64,000 nt of DNA from Prostheceraeus crozeri (Eukaryota > Platyhelminthes > Polycladida > Euryleptidae): positions 213,501 to 277,500 of the forward strand of contig CAJQUW010008032.1 in NCBI GenBank assembly GCA_907163375.1, given 5' to 3'. The notes under the pieces were generated by a model. It worked only from the letters and a program-made list of their open reading frames with translations, ran no database searches and was not told where the DNA came from. This document shows, piece by piece, positions 46,687-57,080 of this stretch (position 1 is the first letter of the stretch; every line of letters starts with the position of its first letter). Made by a program: the position numbers and the translations under genes.

Positions 46687-49131
46687 ATGAGGAAGTCAAA
46701 AACCCTCATGCTGGAAGTTCTACGTGAGACTATTGATCACTCGAAAAAAAGGATTGAGGATCTTAACCGAAGAAGAGGCTACCAATACCTGAAGCTGGTG
46801 AGAAACCTGGACAAGGAGAAGATGAAGAAGTTTTTACGGAAACTCGAAACGGATCTACGAGGACAAGAAGATCTCAAGTTTCAAGGGCACTGTAAGAAGT
46901 GGTGGAACTTGACCGATAGTCAATATCCCAAGAACGGCTACAGATGTGACATTCAGCCTGCTTTCCCGTACCCTTATACGGATGATTATCTTTGTAGTGT
47001 GGCCAGTAACATACAGAGCACAAGAGTTGTTTTGGATGCTGAAAGAGTGAAGTTTACTAATGATAGTGGTAAGCAAGTACCTATGGTATGCAGTCGCCTT
47101 TTAGAAAAGGGACCCGAGTTTCGTGCTCCGCCTGTTCTAAATAAAACTTTCTTAGAGAATGTGGAATTAGAATTAGATAAACTTACATATAAATTACGTT
47201 GGCAAAACTGTTTCGTAGACAATGCTACTGATAAGAGCTTAATAATTCCATTTGATCGAAATACTGTGCGCTTTCCTAAACATCTGGATAGAGAAGCCGA
47301 AAATAAACTAAACGCTTTTAAATATGAAGTTATGAACGAAGTTAAGAAGGAAGTAGAATTCACAAAAAAGTCTAAACCGTATCGTGATGTTCAATATCAA
47401 ATAAAAGAAACTAAAAAGTTCCTTAATAATGAAAGCTTGGTGGTTGTACCAACTGACAAGAGTAAGCGTTTATGCGTGACCGATAAAGATAGTTTTATAG
47501 ATAGTACGAGTAAATTGCTAAAAGAAGAAAAAGTATACAAACCTCGTAAAATGTCGAAATGTCTGCAGATTGAACAACAAGCTAATAGAATAGTTCGGTC
47601 CTGTTTTAAAAATACTTTGTGTAAAAGTGATTTAGAGCGACTGTTGGTCTCGGGAGCCAAACCTGCAGCATTTAGCACGTTTATTAAAGACCACAAGCCC
47701 CAATCGAATGGAGCCTACCCTATGAGACCTATTGCCTCTGTGAGGAATACACCAACTGAGAAAATAGACTGGATATGTAGCAGAATTCTTAATCAATTAC
47801 TAGAATTTGTGAATGCACATTTAAATAGTTCTAAGGAATTAATTAATAGTATCAAGAATCTAAGTGATCTGAATAACTCGGAAATCTTTATTTCCCTGGA
47901 TGTCATTTCCCTCTATCCTAGTATTCCCCTAGAACTAGCACTGGAAGTAGTCAATAACTTTGCTCGTAAACATTGGTCCCAAATTGATAATCTCGGATTA
48001 TCCCCTGATAATTTTGAAAAATGTCTAAAATTTATAACTTACAATTATGAAATTTCTTTTGATAACAAAGTCTATTTGCAAGTTAGTGGAGTTCCTATGG
48101 GGACTCATTACGCTCCTCCTTTCGCTGTAATTTTTATGGATTATATAGAGAATACGGCGCTAACAGCCTTACGGAATAATAACATTAGGCCTCAGTTTTA
48201 TAGACGATATATCGATGATATCGTGATGGGCCCATTTCCGAACGAAGCAAAAATATTCGATAAAATTATTAAGGCCTTCAACTCGGTGACCGAATCTATA
48301 AATTTCACTTTAGAAGTACCAAATAAATCATTGAACTTTTTAGATGTAACCATTTGGATTGAAAATAATGTCGTAAATTACAAGCATTATACTAAAGAAA
48401 TTAGTTCAGATAATTGCTTAAATAAAAATAGCTGGGTGCCAAACCACATTAAAACGAATTTTGTGATAAATTCAATCAGCACTGCAAACGAGAGATGCAA
48501 TTTAGCATCTGACCAGATAGAAGCAACAGACAAAGTAAAGAAAAAATTAAAAGGAAATGGCTACAGTGATAGAGATTTGAACTGCAGTCGCAAAAATAGA
48601 AGAAAAAAGCGCAATCATGATAAAAAGCGAGTTTGCAATCTACAGATGCCTTTCGTTAGTGATAGTCTAAATAGAAAAATAAACAGTCTAGTTCAAAAAT
48701 ATGACCTTGATATAAATGTAGTAAATAATAGTAGTAAAAAATTAAAAGATATTTTTCAGATAAAGAAAGATAGGAACAAGCACGAAAATTGTGATGTGTG
48801 TGCCAGTTTGCCGATGGAATTTGATTGCAGTGTGAGCAATGTTGTCTATGAATTCGTTTGTAAAAAGTGTGATGGTAATTATATAGGCAAGACTTGTAGG
48901 AACTTTAGAGCTCGATACTTAGAGCACAACCGCAGCATTAGGCATAAGGATGATAGGAGTGCGCTGAGCGTCCATGTTCGTGAATGTGAGTGTGATGGTA
49001 TTGAAGATTTTTATGTCAATATTCTTGAATGCGTGAAGAGACCGCTTGATATTGCGTTGTTAGAAGCTCGTTGGATTAAGCGTAGAAGACCGGTGTTGAA
49101 TCGATGTGATGAGCTGTCTGAATGGTATTAA
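46687..49131 (+). CDS. Penelope-like reverse transcriptase with GIY-YIG endonuclease
   Basis: Translation from MRKSKTLML gives 814 residues without a break. The N-terminal part is basic and helical. Reverse-transcriptase blocks include AFSTFIKDHKP, YPMRPIASVRNTPTEKIDW, ISLDVISLYPSIP, SGVPMGTHYAPPFAVIFMD and RRYIDDIV with the catalytic YIDD near residue 508. A basic linker with RKNRRKKRNHDKKR follows, then a Cys-rich stretch and the GIY-YIG endonuclease (VVYEFVC...GNYIGKTCRNFRARYLEH, about residues 718-750). The two activities nick the target and copy the RNA into it. An upstream in-frame extension through the inverted repeat lacks an ATG, so I chose this start. It appears functional. The sequence TPTE.IDW and the C-terminal endonuclease are shared with the decayed copy at 49.8-51.1 kb. 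Confidence 0.95.
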   Translation: MRKSKTLMLEVLRETIDHSKKRIEDLNRRRGYQYLKLVRNLDKEKMKKFLRKLETDLRGQEDLKFQGHCKKWWNLTDSQYPKNGYRCDIQPAFPYPYTDDYLCSVASNIQSTRVVLDAERVKFTNDSGKQVPMVCSRLLEKGPEFRAPPVLNKTFLENVELELDKLTYKLRWQNCFVDNATDKSLIIPFDRNTVRFPKHLDREAENKLNAFKYEVMNEVKKEVEFTKKSKPYRDVQYQIKETKKFLNNESLVVVPTDKSKRLCVTDKDSFIDSTSKLLKEEKVYKPRKMSKCLQIEQQANRIVRSCFKNTLCKSDLERLLVSGAKPAAFSTFIKDHKPQSNGAYPMRPIASVRNTPTEKIDWICSRILNQLLEFVNAHLNSSKELINSIKNLSDLNNSEIFISLDVISLYPSIPLELALEVVNNFARKHWSQIDNLGLSPDNFEKCLKFITYNYEISFDNKVYLQVSGVPMGTHYAPPFAVIFMDYIENTALTALRNNNIRPQFYRRYIDDIVMGPFPNEAKIFDKIIKAFNSVTESINFTLEVPNKSLNFLDVTIWIENNVVNYKHYTKEISSDNCLNKNSWVPNHIKTNFVINSISTANERCNLASDQIEATDKVKKKLKGNGYSDRDLNCSRKNRRKKRNHDKKRVCNLQMPFVSDSLNRKINSLVQKYDLDINVVNNSSKKLKDIFQIKKDRNKHENCDVCASLPMEFDCSVSNVVYEFVCKKCDGNYIGKTCRNFRARYLEHNRSIRHKDDRSALSVHVRECECDGIEDFYVNILECVKRPLDIALLEARWIKRRRPVLNRCDELSEWY

Positions 49132-49195
49132 ATGGTCACACCGCATAGATGTCTGAAGTATATAAAACCACTTGTAACTGCAGTTCATGCCAAAA

Positions 49196-49231
49196 CTCGT
49201 TGATAAAGGGTCGGGACCCGAAACGTCCGAG
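49196..49231 (+). ncRNA. Hammerhead-ribozyme-like motif at the PLE 3' end
   Basis: The order is CTCG (49196-49199), core-like TTGATAA (49200-49206), hairpin GGGTCGGGACCC (49208-49219), GAAAC (49220-49224), GTC (49225-49227), CGAG (49228-49231). CTCG and CGAG can pair as stem I, the hairpin is stem II, GAAAC is the conserved 3' core and GTC is the usual cleavage triplet, with a minimal stem III. PLE termini are known to carry such minimal hammerheads. The core differs from CUGANGA at two positions, so activity is doubtful. Confidence 0.55.
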
Positions 49232-49319
49232 TAGAAAACACACGTTGTTTTTATTCAATTTATTCAATTTTACTTATCGGCAAAAACTAAAGGGAGTGAT
49301 AACCGGATTTTATTGTACA
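49208..49319. repeat. PLE right inverted terminal repeat
   Basis: Reverse complement of 46549-46660, ending TTTTATTGTACA. It contains most of the hammerhead-like motif. Confidence 0.95.
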
Positions 49320-49336
49320 TAAAACTGTGAAGAATG

Positions 49337-49823
49337 CCTTCGATTGAAGTGCATATCCAAGCTGACGTGGTGGCATGTCGCTGCATGCTTATTGGATCCA
49401 ATGCAAAAGGTAAGATCTAAAATCAAGCATGTCACTCCTTTTCTCACGTACAGTAGTCATACATTTTGAAACTATGTGTCATGATAGGTTATTAACCATA
49501 CGAGTACGACGAATCCTAGAAAAGGTACCCGTCTCTCAATCAAATATTTAGGTACATCGTTTGATAACAGCCCTCATTTTTTTCATGCTGGTTCATCCCT
49601 GATTTCAAAGGCGTTGCTGGATACCGTTAAGAGAGACATGTCATCGATACTATCAGATCTCAAGGCGATTACTTATTCGAACGAAGAATGCCCCGAGACC
49701 GGCAAAGCGGAGGAGGGCCTCCTTCCATCCCAGCTTGATGCTGCTGGATTCAGACAGTGACGAAGACATATGAACCGATAGAGCACTTTTACTATCTCTA
49801 TTGTCGATGCTACGACAATGTTC
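49337..49823. other. Stretch between two PLE copies, possible BED-gene remainder
   Basis: It begins just after the second copy of the 15-bp duplication. An open run near 49565-49760 with SSLISKALLDTVKRDMSSI and EEGLLPSQLDAAGFRQ looks coding-like, with no ATG of its own and no recognised family. Confidence 0.3.
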
Positions 49824-51095
49824 TTAGAAACGATATCTAAAAGGACGGTTCGTAGAACCTATGTAGAAGTCACCACACAAAGAACACGTGAATTTATAAA
49901 CAACATACCGTTTCTCACAAGCATGATCATTATTTAAAGATTCGCAGATTTTACAGCTACAATTGGTAGAAGAATTTAGAGAATTGAACTTATTGAAAGT
50001 GCTTCGTATTTGTTTTCCAGGTTTTTGAACTATTCTAAAGGGCACGTCATATTTTTGCACTAACTTATTTAGTTTTCTGTGTGTAGCGTCATTTATAAAA
50101 TCCAGTTGTAGGATGCTATTTGTATTATTTTCGTCCCTGCTATGTTGCCTTGGGCGTTTTTCTTGAACATCCCTCCAATGATAATTATTTCTTCTTAAAG
50201 TCGTTTACATGACGTCCAACATCAGCGCTATCAGAGCAACGGACACCTATGTTATTTATCGTGTTTTTAATGAAGTTTTGCTTAACGAAATCTGGAACAT
50301 TGCTAAATTTATCGAGACATATCCCAGAATGACTTTCTTTATTGTAAGGCTGGAAGTAAACTTCCTTTTCTATTGAAATAGATAGATCCAGAAAATTTAA
50401 GACGCCATTTTCTGGTGCTTCTATGGTAAATTTTATGTCTGGGTGAATAGAATTAAAAATTTCTAATATGCTATTGAACAAAGACGGTTCATTGGCAAAC
50501 GGGCCAACAATTATGTCATCAATATATCTACGGTATCATTTGGGTTTTATGTTATTGGTCTCTAGTTTTTTCAAAGCCAATTCTTCTATGTATTTCATAA
50601 AAATAATCGCAAATGGTGGCCCAAAGTGCGAACCCATAGGACAACCTTTCTTTTGAAGATATACAATATTGTTAAATTCAATCTCGTAATTAAAAGCTAC
50701 AGACTTGAGGAATGGTTCTATGCAATTAATGTCTAGGTTGTAGTTGTCAATTAAATGCCATTTTTCTTTTGCGAAATTAGAAACTATCTCTGTTCCTTCT
50801 AAAAGAGGGATAGAAGTATATGAATTTTTCACATCCAATGAGATGAACATTACAGTATTTGTTGTTAAGTTCTTAATTGCTGATAAATTTTCTATCAAAG
50901 CGCTTGTGTTAGCTAAATGTGACGGCACGAACTTTACAAACTTATTTAGTAAATGTCCTACTAACCAATCCACTCTTTCAGTAGGAGTATTTGACACCGT
51001 GGCTATCGGTCTTAAAGGTAACCGGACTCGTCCTTATCCTTGTGATCCTTCACTCGACTCGAACCTGGAACTTCGCCGGCTTCGCTCCAGTTGAT
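49824..51095 (-). pseudogene. Second Penelope-like element, decayed 3' part
   Basis: Minus-strand pieces cover the reverse transcriptase (NTPTERVDWLVGHLL, FISLDVKNSYTSIPL, KGCPMGSHFGPPFAIIFM and RRYIDDIIVG) and the beginning of the GIY-YIG domain (YVVYKFTCSLCGDFYIGSTNRPF). About a third of the protein is missing at the N-terminal side and the endonuclease is cut short. There are about three or four frame changes. It is a related but clearly different PLE from the intact one beside it, in the opposite orientation. Confidence 0.85.
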
Positions 51096-51493
51096 ATTAA
51101 TTTTCATTAATTTTTACAGTAGGTTCTAATCATTTTATTAGCTTGATTTTTTGTGCCGTTGTTACGAGATAGAAAATCTGAAGAAAAGTCTGAGGAAAAT
51201 TGTATTGGAAGAAAATCTGTGTTGCAGGTAGTCGAACTCCACATCTGAGTCTTTGGGTTGGTAATGAATCATTCATCTCAGGACTTCAATCCGACCTCTC
51301 TGCCAATTTCAAGATGATTGCATATGTAAAAAGCAATGTTATCTTCGAAAAGCTTGCCCTATACCCAGAACATGCATCGTCAAATGTAAGTATTACATTG
51401 CTGTTCAAAAAGTCAAGGTTTAGAATGAGAAGTGAGTGAAGTTTTATACAATTTAAGAATTGTCCTTGTTACTGTTATTGTTCTATTACATAC

Positions 51494-51840
51494 TGTTGAA
51501 TAATTGGATATCATTCTTGACGGGCTCGTTTCACATTGACTGTCGAATCACTGGATGTCAGTCTTGATGGCTTGTTTCACATTGACCTGTCGAATAATTG
51601 GATGTCAGTCTTTACTGGCGCGTTTCGCACTGACTGTCAAATAATTGGATATCAGTCTTGATGGCTTGTTTCACACTGACCTGTCGAATAATTGGATGTC
51701 AGTCTTTACTGGCGCGTTTCGCACTGACTGTCAAATAATTGGATGTCAGTCTTGATGGGCTCGTTTCACACTGACTGTCGAATCATTGGATGTCAGTCTT
51801 TACTGGTACGTTTCACATGTGACTGCCGAACTGTGAGACG
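51494..51840. repeat. 47-bp minisatellite, about seven units
   Basis: TGTCGAA starts recur at 51541 and 51588, and TGTCAAA at 51635, exactly 47 bases apart; the spacing continues at 51682, 51729, 51776 and 51823. The unit holds AATTGGATGTCAGTC and a GTTTCACACTGAC-like half. Units alternate between a TTGATGGCTTG and a TTTACTGGCGCG version, giving a 94-bp higher-order pattern. No spacers, so not a CRISPR array. Confidence 0.92.
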
Positions 51841-51859
51841 TTATGAGGCTTCTTGTATC

Positions 51860-52280
51860 TGAATGTGTTAAGCTTCATAGAAATAGGTGCATGGACACAT
51901 GAGTTTATGATCAAATGATGACATTGAAGTCAATTAAGTTGTGGCTCTACAACATTTGTCAAGTAGAAAAAACATAGATCACATTTTTGACAGCAGCTAC
52001 ATTCTACTTACCATTGGATTTAAACGTTCTTTCTTTGATCCTATCTGGCAAGAATAGAAACCAGGTAAATATCGGCAGATTCACAGATTGTGAGTATCCT
52101 GATAGGGTGTGCATTATTCCGGTCTCATTTTCTACCTTGCTCTTTGCCGAAACTTCTGCTGACGGCCTCACTACCAGAAAACAGGTGGTGACAAAAGCAT
52201 GTTTTGAGTTAGAAAACGGCAACATGTGGCGCTTCAAGGGAACTCAATCAGTCCCTGAAACTGTCTGTGTACACAGATGA
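51860..52280 (+). repeat. Extra-palindromic copy of the self-inverted repeat family
   Basis: It carries GAATGTGTTAAGCTTCATAG, AGGTGCATG, ACCATTGGATTTAAAC, TTTGATCCTATCTGGCAAGA and AGGTCTCATTTTCTACC-like words in the same order as 6215-6256 followed by 10046-10330, but without the hAT element between. It shows the pre-insertion layout and that the family is dispersed. Confidence 0.7.
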
Positions 52281-52623
52281 AACGCGTCGCGTCCTGCTCA
52301 AGACAGAGATGAAACCAGTTACTATAATTTATTTCTAAATGTAGTTTTTTCTAGTAGGTGTTGTTGCGATGTCAGTTGGAAGCAATTATATGCATCACCT
52401 TGTAGATTTCACAATTGTTGTTGATTACATACATCTATTTCAATCCATGCATCCATGAGGAAAAATATATAGCGCTATAAAACTTTCTATAGAGCACAGT
52501 AGTCATCCAATTTGTACATAAACTTTACATCGGTGATTTGTTTGTATGTCCCTTATACGAATAAATTACCTTGCGCATAACTTACAGCCATGGTATTGAC
52601 ACAGGACTAAGTTTAGTACCGAA

Positions 52624-55600
52624 GCAGGATTTCCTGCGTGTGGGCAGATACGTGCATTCACATAGCAAATCAGTAGTCATTGTTCTTCTACAACTGCTGT
52701 CTGAAACTATTTGTCAAGTACTCAATTGATGAGAAATGATTCTGAAAAGATATCTTGAGCATAAATAAGATTCCATCATGGATATTTTCTGCATAGTCTC
52801 GGTCATGGAGTAGTGATAACCCTACGCTGATTTGTGAATAAAGTTTTTGTTTTAGAGACAACGAATTTGAATTCATGATATCGAATTTGAACACGTGATA
52901 TCGATTCATGCGGCAATATTTTGCAATTCGACATGGTATCAAGGCGGAAGAAGAAGTAAGTAAAATTGGTGATGCATTCAAATACATGTAATGCTACTAT
53001 ACATATTTAGCTATGGGTCGAAACTCACGGTTGGCTATGCACACTTTTCTAGGGCTCTCTACACATGAACAATGTGTTGAGCATTCTTGCATAGTGCAAA
53101 CTTACTTGGCTATACAATATTCATAATTTCAAACACACATCAGCCTATCTCAAGCAGGCATGTACGATGCAAGGGCCCCGCCTACTTCTATTCTGCACTT
53201 CTCTTTGTTCTTCAAAATATCAAGCAAAGTAAAATCTGTAACAAATTTGAATATTCGCTGCAATAATCTCTTTGCAATTTTTTATCACAATTCTCAATTT
53301 TGTTGTGTTGTTTACCATTTGATGCCATCGTGTGTTCTGTCAAACATCGTTTTCGTATTTGTAATAGAGACGCGCGCAAAAATTTTTCGCAAAAAGAATG
53401 CACAAAGCGAAATTGAATTAACTGCCCTGATACACTGAGGCAGACAGCGTAGCCTCCATGCTACATAAGCTTACGCTGATATTGCTATTTGCGAAACGTA
53501 TTTATTATGTAAGTCCACGCTACTGCAAACTGGCAAGTAATATGATGTCATCTTCATTCCAGGCTTACAATGGATGAAGCGATCGAGTTTTTGACAGCGG
53601 ATATTGAGAATGAAAACATCGAAGACGTTCAGATAGCAATGGTTCCACCAATTGAAAATCCACAAACCCTGTCCGACGAAGATTCTGACAATGACAATGA
53701 TTTCGAATCTCAGCTGAGCCACCTTCCAGGACGTCTATTGAGATCAGAATGCTCTGTCCAAGTGACCACCTCTGATGGCAAATGTGATGACGATCAGAAT
53801 GCAGATGATATTCAAGATGACGATGATCCCGATGTGGTTGACGATGCTGCAACTTCTAGTCGCAAGTAGTAGATGTTATACTACTTATTAGATTCAATAC
53901 TACTTCTGAGAAAGTCCCAAGGAGGAAGCATGACAGAAAATGGTCCCAAGTGCAGAAGCATACTAGATTCTTGCCTGCTTTTACCACTAGCGTTGAAGCA
54001 AAGGATCTTACTGAGTATTATGGAATTAGATCAGGAGTAAACAGTTCAGTTGATGCCTACAACGCGTATGTCACGAATGATTTCTATAAATTGGTAATCC
54101 AGGAAAGTAACTTATACGCAACACAGAACCATCGACAGCTTAGCTTGGATTCTGATGAACTCCATGTTTTTCTAGGTACATGTCTATTATCTGGCTACCA
54201 TAGGCTTCCAGATAGACGAATGTATTGGTCAGAAGACATGAATGTACACTGTGATCTCATTTCTTAAGCGATCTCTCGAAATCGTTTGATGAGATAATGA
54301 AAAATCTGCACTTCGCCAATAATATGCAGATAGATGATGACCCTCTCTATAAAGTTCGTCCAATATTTGACATCCTCAATTCCCGCTCAAAAATTGCTCC
54401 TATCGACACGAATGTTTGGATGCAAACATGCGACAACGCCCAAAATGCTCATCATGGATGCAAACAGCGAATACAATGAAAGCCGATTCGGTCAGGATAT
54501 AAAGCATGGAATCTGGCTACTTCAAGTGGTAGTCTAATCCATAGCGAACTATATTGTGGCAAGAAGACAAAACTCGATGATTACGGCCTTGGCCATGGAG
54601 GAAATGTTGTCATCGGCCTACTCCAGAAATCTCAAGTTCGGTCCGGAGTCAAAGTGCACTTTGACAACTATTTCACGACCTTTTCACTAATTGAGAGGTT
54701 GACGGAAATGGGCGTTGGCGCAGTTGGAACAATCCAAGACAAATATCTAGGAAATGTACCTGTTCCAGATAAAAAGGCCTTCGCAAAAACCGACAGAGTC
54801 GATACCTTTCCTGCAAAACAAAGGATATGCTCCTGGTGCGATGGAATGATAACCGACCAGTCACTACTGTGACTAACTATGTTCCTTTACACCCAGTGAC
54901 CAAAGTGAGGCGATACTCATCTGTACATCGTCGAGCTGTCCATGTTGAAATGCCCGGTCCACTACAAGCTTACAATCAATACATGGGCGGTGTTGATCTT
55001 TTCGATCAAAGTTTCAATAACTACAAAGTTCGCATTCAGTCAAAAACGTGGTGGTGGCCTTTGATTGTTTACTTTCTCAACGCTTCAGCGATAAATGCGT
55101 GGAGACTGTATATATCTCTGAAGGGCCAGATGTCTTTGCTTGAATTCCTACGCTCAGTTTCCTCCCAACTGATTCGTTGCCACGGAACAACACATAGAAG
55201 AGGGCGCAGTTCCATCATTTCATCTGCTGCCGATGTTGTCAGGCGTGATGGCCGTGATCACTGGCCGATCGACTCAAATATACTCAATGGTGTCCGCCCA
55301 ATTTACAGAAGAAGGACCAAGATAAGATGCGAAAAATGTGATACTGCCCTGCACATTTCGTGTTTTAAAATTTACCATCGTCGATAGTGACATGATAAAC
55401 AGAAATTTGACTGTTATGATTTAGTTCAGTGCATAGTTTCATGAAATATTGCATAATGCCTATACGTTGTGCCCACTGTGCATGTACACACAGAATATAT
55501 TGCGTATGCACTTGAAAAAGATGCTTTTTTCTGCCTCCCTGTTTCCTGGGATATCATAGACATACTACACTAGCAGTTTGCTTTTTATAAGTTCCCTTAT

Positions 55601-55660
55601 ATGAACTAATAATTTTGAGAGGAATATACATGCATCTGCCCACACGCAGGAAATCCTGCG
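52624..55660 (+). mobile_element. PiggyBac transposon, broken copy
   Basis: Subterminal inverted repeats of 25 bases, GCAGGATTTCCTGCGTGTGG and on at 52624-52648, pair with 55636-55660. They are themselves nearly palindromic (GCAGGATTTCCTGC). A piggyBac transposase gene lies between. True outer ends with TTAA were not located, so the limits given are the subterminal repeats. Confidence 0.75.
53570..55387 (+). pseudogene. PiggyBac transposase, broken
   Basis: It starts with the acidic N-terminal region (MDEAIEFLTADIENENIED) usual in piggyBac proteins. The catalytic domain pieces follow: AFTTSVEAKDLTEYYGIRSG, LHVFLGTCLLSGYHRLPDRRMYWSED, PLYKVRPIFDILNSR, VHFDNYFTTFSLIERL with a catalytic Asp, then NQYMGGVDLFDQSF with the last Asp. 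The C-terminus has the Cys/His-rich tail (RCEKCDTALHISCFKIYH) that binds the ends. The segment that normally holds the first catalytic Asp (LSIDE-type) appears to have been deleted near 54470-54490. At least four frame changes or stops lie between 53867 and 54880. Dead, but by eye it retains most of the family length. Confidence 0.88.
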
Positions 55661-55785
55661 CGTCGATACCGGCGAAACTAAAAATGCTATCATATAGAAA
55701 CTTTAACATAACTTTAGCATAGTCCTCAAAGTAGATTTCTGAGATTTTCAACATTATATGACGAGTAAAAAAATGTGGGCGTTAA
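55388..55785. other. PiggyBac 3' region and flank
   Basis: Non-coding 3' end of the piggyBac copy with its subterminal repeat at 55636-55660, then unassigned AT-rich sequence. Confidence 0.5.
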
Positions 55786-56175
55786 TGGGATATACCTGTT
55801 TCTTCTTGCATCCCTTCGTCCTATAAAGTTTCGGCTATGAGAGCTTTGTCTTCTCGAGCTTTCAAAATTTGCTCGAGTAACGATAATTTTGAAAAAGCTT
55901 CTAAGCAAATAAAATATATGTTTTTGAAGAACGGCTACGATGAGAATTTTATTAATAGAATTCAACGTGCTACTTTAAATAAATGCCAGCAATCACAATC
56001 TGATACTTGTGAGAGTGATGTGCAGAAGGTCTATTGGTCGATTCCTTTTATTGACAATGGTTATAGTTATCTGAACGATAAATTCAAGAAAGTCAAAATT
56101 TGCCCTATGTTCAATTCCAATAAGGTTTTGAATCATTTCAACAATAAAGACATTGTTGCGATTGGCCTGAAATCT
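55786..56175 (+). pseudogene. Third Penelope-like element, linker-region fragment
   Basis: The translation IPVSSCIPSSYKVSAMRAL followed by SRAFKICSS, FLKNGYDENFINRIQR and VYWSIPFIDNGYSYLNDKFK resembles the segment between the reverse transcriptase and the GIY-YIG domain of Penelope proteins. Both catalytic parts are missing. It differs from the two PLEs at 46-51 kb and probably represents another PLE subgroup. Confidence 0.6.
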
Positions 56176-56204
56176 AATGTTACAAGTAGTGAAAACTGTG
56201 CCCT

Positions 56205-56345
56205 ACTTGGACTGGATAGGTACATGGATAGGTACATGTAAAATTTAGTGTTATGGATAGGAACATGGATAGGTACACGTATAATTCAGTGTTATGAATA
56301 GGAACTTGTATGATATCTGTTTTACTGGATAGGTACATGTGTTTT
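56205..56345. repeat. GGATAGGTACATG imperfect tandem repeat
   Basis: GGATAGGTACATG or close variants recur at least five times, with longer units of about 50 bases that include TTCAGTGTTATG. It follows directly on the PLE fragment, a position where PLE copies often carry tandem repeats. Confidence 0.7.
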
Positions 56346-56547
56346 GTACAATGGGTTGAGTACACTGTGTTTCGGAACGTGTGCATGAGCGAACTTGTGT
56401 GACTTGGTTCTGAGCAGTTGGGTACGTACCGATAGACGTCCGTTGTTTGATTTTGAATGGGTTTGCTCAATTGCGACTATTGTGACTATTGCAACCATTG
56501 TAATCAAGATGACAAATTGATTTTCCTTTTACGTAGACGAACTATGC

Positions 56548-56555
56548 TATAAATA
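56548..56555 (+). promoter_or_regulatory. TATA box of the UBA-RING gene
   Basis: TATAAATA lies 23 bases before the ATG at 56571. Confidence 0.5.
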
Positions 56556-56570
56556 TGAGATAGTTGTTTG

Positions 56571-57080
56571 ATGACATACATAATGATGACTAGTATCCCA
56601 ACGTCGTGGGTTGTCGCAAGAGACCTTGGATATTCGTTCAAAGCTATAGAAACTGTAACAAATCTCAGTGAAAATATCAACGCTGGTGATTTAGTTGATC
56701 GACTAATGGATCTAGATGAGCATGCTATGAATCACAATTTGGATCGTAGGTGGATAGAGGATTTCTCCATGCTACACTGCAATGATAGTGAAATTAGGAG
56801 GATCAAATTGGAACGATATGGAAAGAAGGAGACATCTGACAGTGTTTTAATAAAAAGTTCTCCCAATAAAAGTGACTTCAGAAGGAAATTAGAAGAAGAG
56901 ACATTTAAATTATTATGTGAACGGAACTGCGTTAAATGTTTCAAACAGAAACGATCCCTTCTCTTTTTACCATGTTCTCATAGCGTTATTTGTTCTACAT
57001 GTTATGTACCCTTTGAAACTTCATTTTGTCCCCTTTGTGATGAAGAAATATCTTCAACAGTCACTGTATATCGTGCATGA
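56571..57080 (+). CDS. UBA-RING protein like the C-terminus of IAPs
   Basis: 169 residues. Residues about 14-50 (VARDLGYSFKAIETVTNL...GDLVDRLMDL) have the look of a UBA domain, which binds ubiquitin. Residues 120-169 form a RING finger with CVKC, PCSHSVIC, STC and CPLC, followed by the EISSTVTVYRA end typical of inhibitor-of-apoptosis proteins, where the RING is C-terminal and acts as ubiquitin ligase. No BIR domain is present. The gene leads the Polinton cluster in the same orientation and has its own TATA box. Likely role: steering ubiquitin ligation, perhaps to block cell death; this is inference. It was probably taken from a host IAP gene. Start could also be at 56583. Confidence 0.75.
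   Translation: MTYIMMTSIPTSWVVARDLGYSFKAIETVTNLSENINAGDLVDRLMDLDEHAMNHNLDRRWIEDFSMLHCNDSEIRRIKLERYGKKETSDSVLIKSSPNKSDFRRKLEEETFKLLCERNCVKCFKQKRSLLFLPCSHSVICSTCYVPFETSFCPLCDEEISSTVTVYRA

Larger units (their letters stand above)
46515..49321 (+). mobile_element. Penelope-like element, full-length and intact-looking
   Basis: A 2.8-kb retroelement with one long ORF, bounded by perfect 112-bp inverted repeats (46549-46660 and 49208-49319) and flanked by a 15-bp duplication AAACTGTGAAGAATG (46500-46514, 49322-49336). About 34 extra bases lie between the left duplication and the left inverted repeat, in keeping with the untidy 5' ends of PLE insertions. The perfect repeats mean it inserted recently. 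It interrupts the BED-finger exon. Confidence 0.93.

Noticed and set aside
51494-51840. CRISPR-like repeat array
   Set aside because: The units are contiguous with no unique spacers and the setting is eukaryotic; it is a minisatellite.
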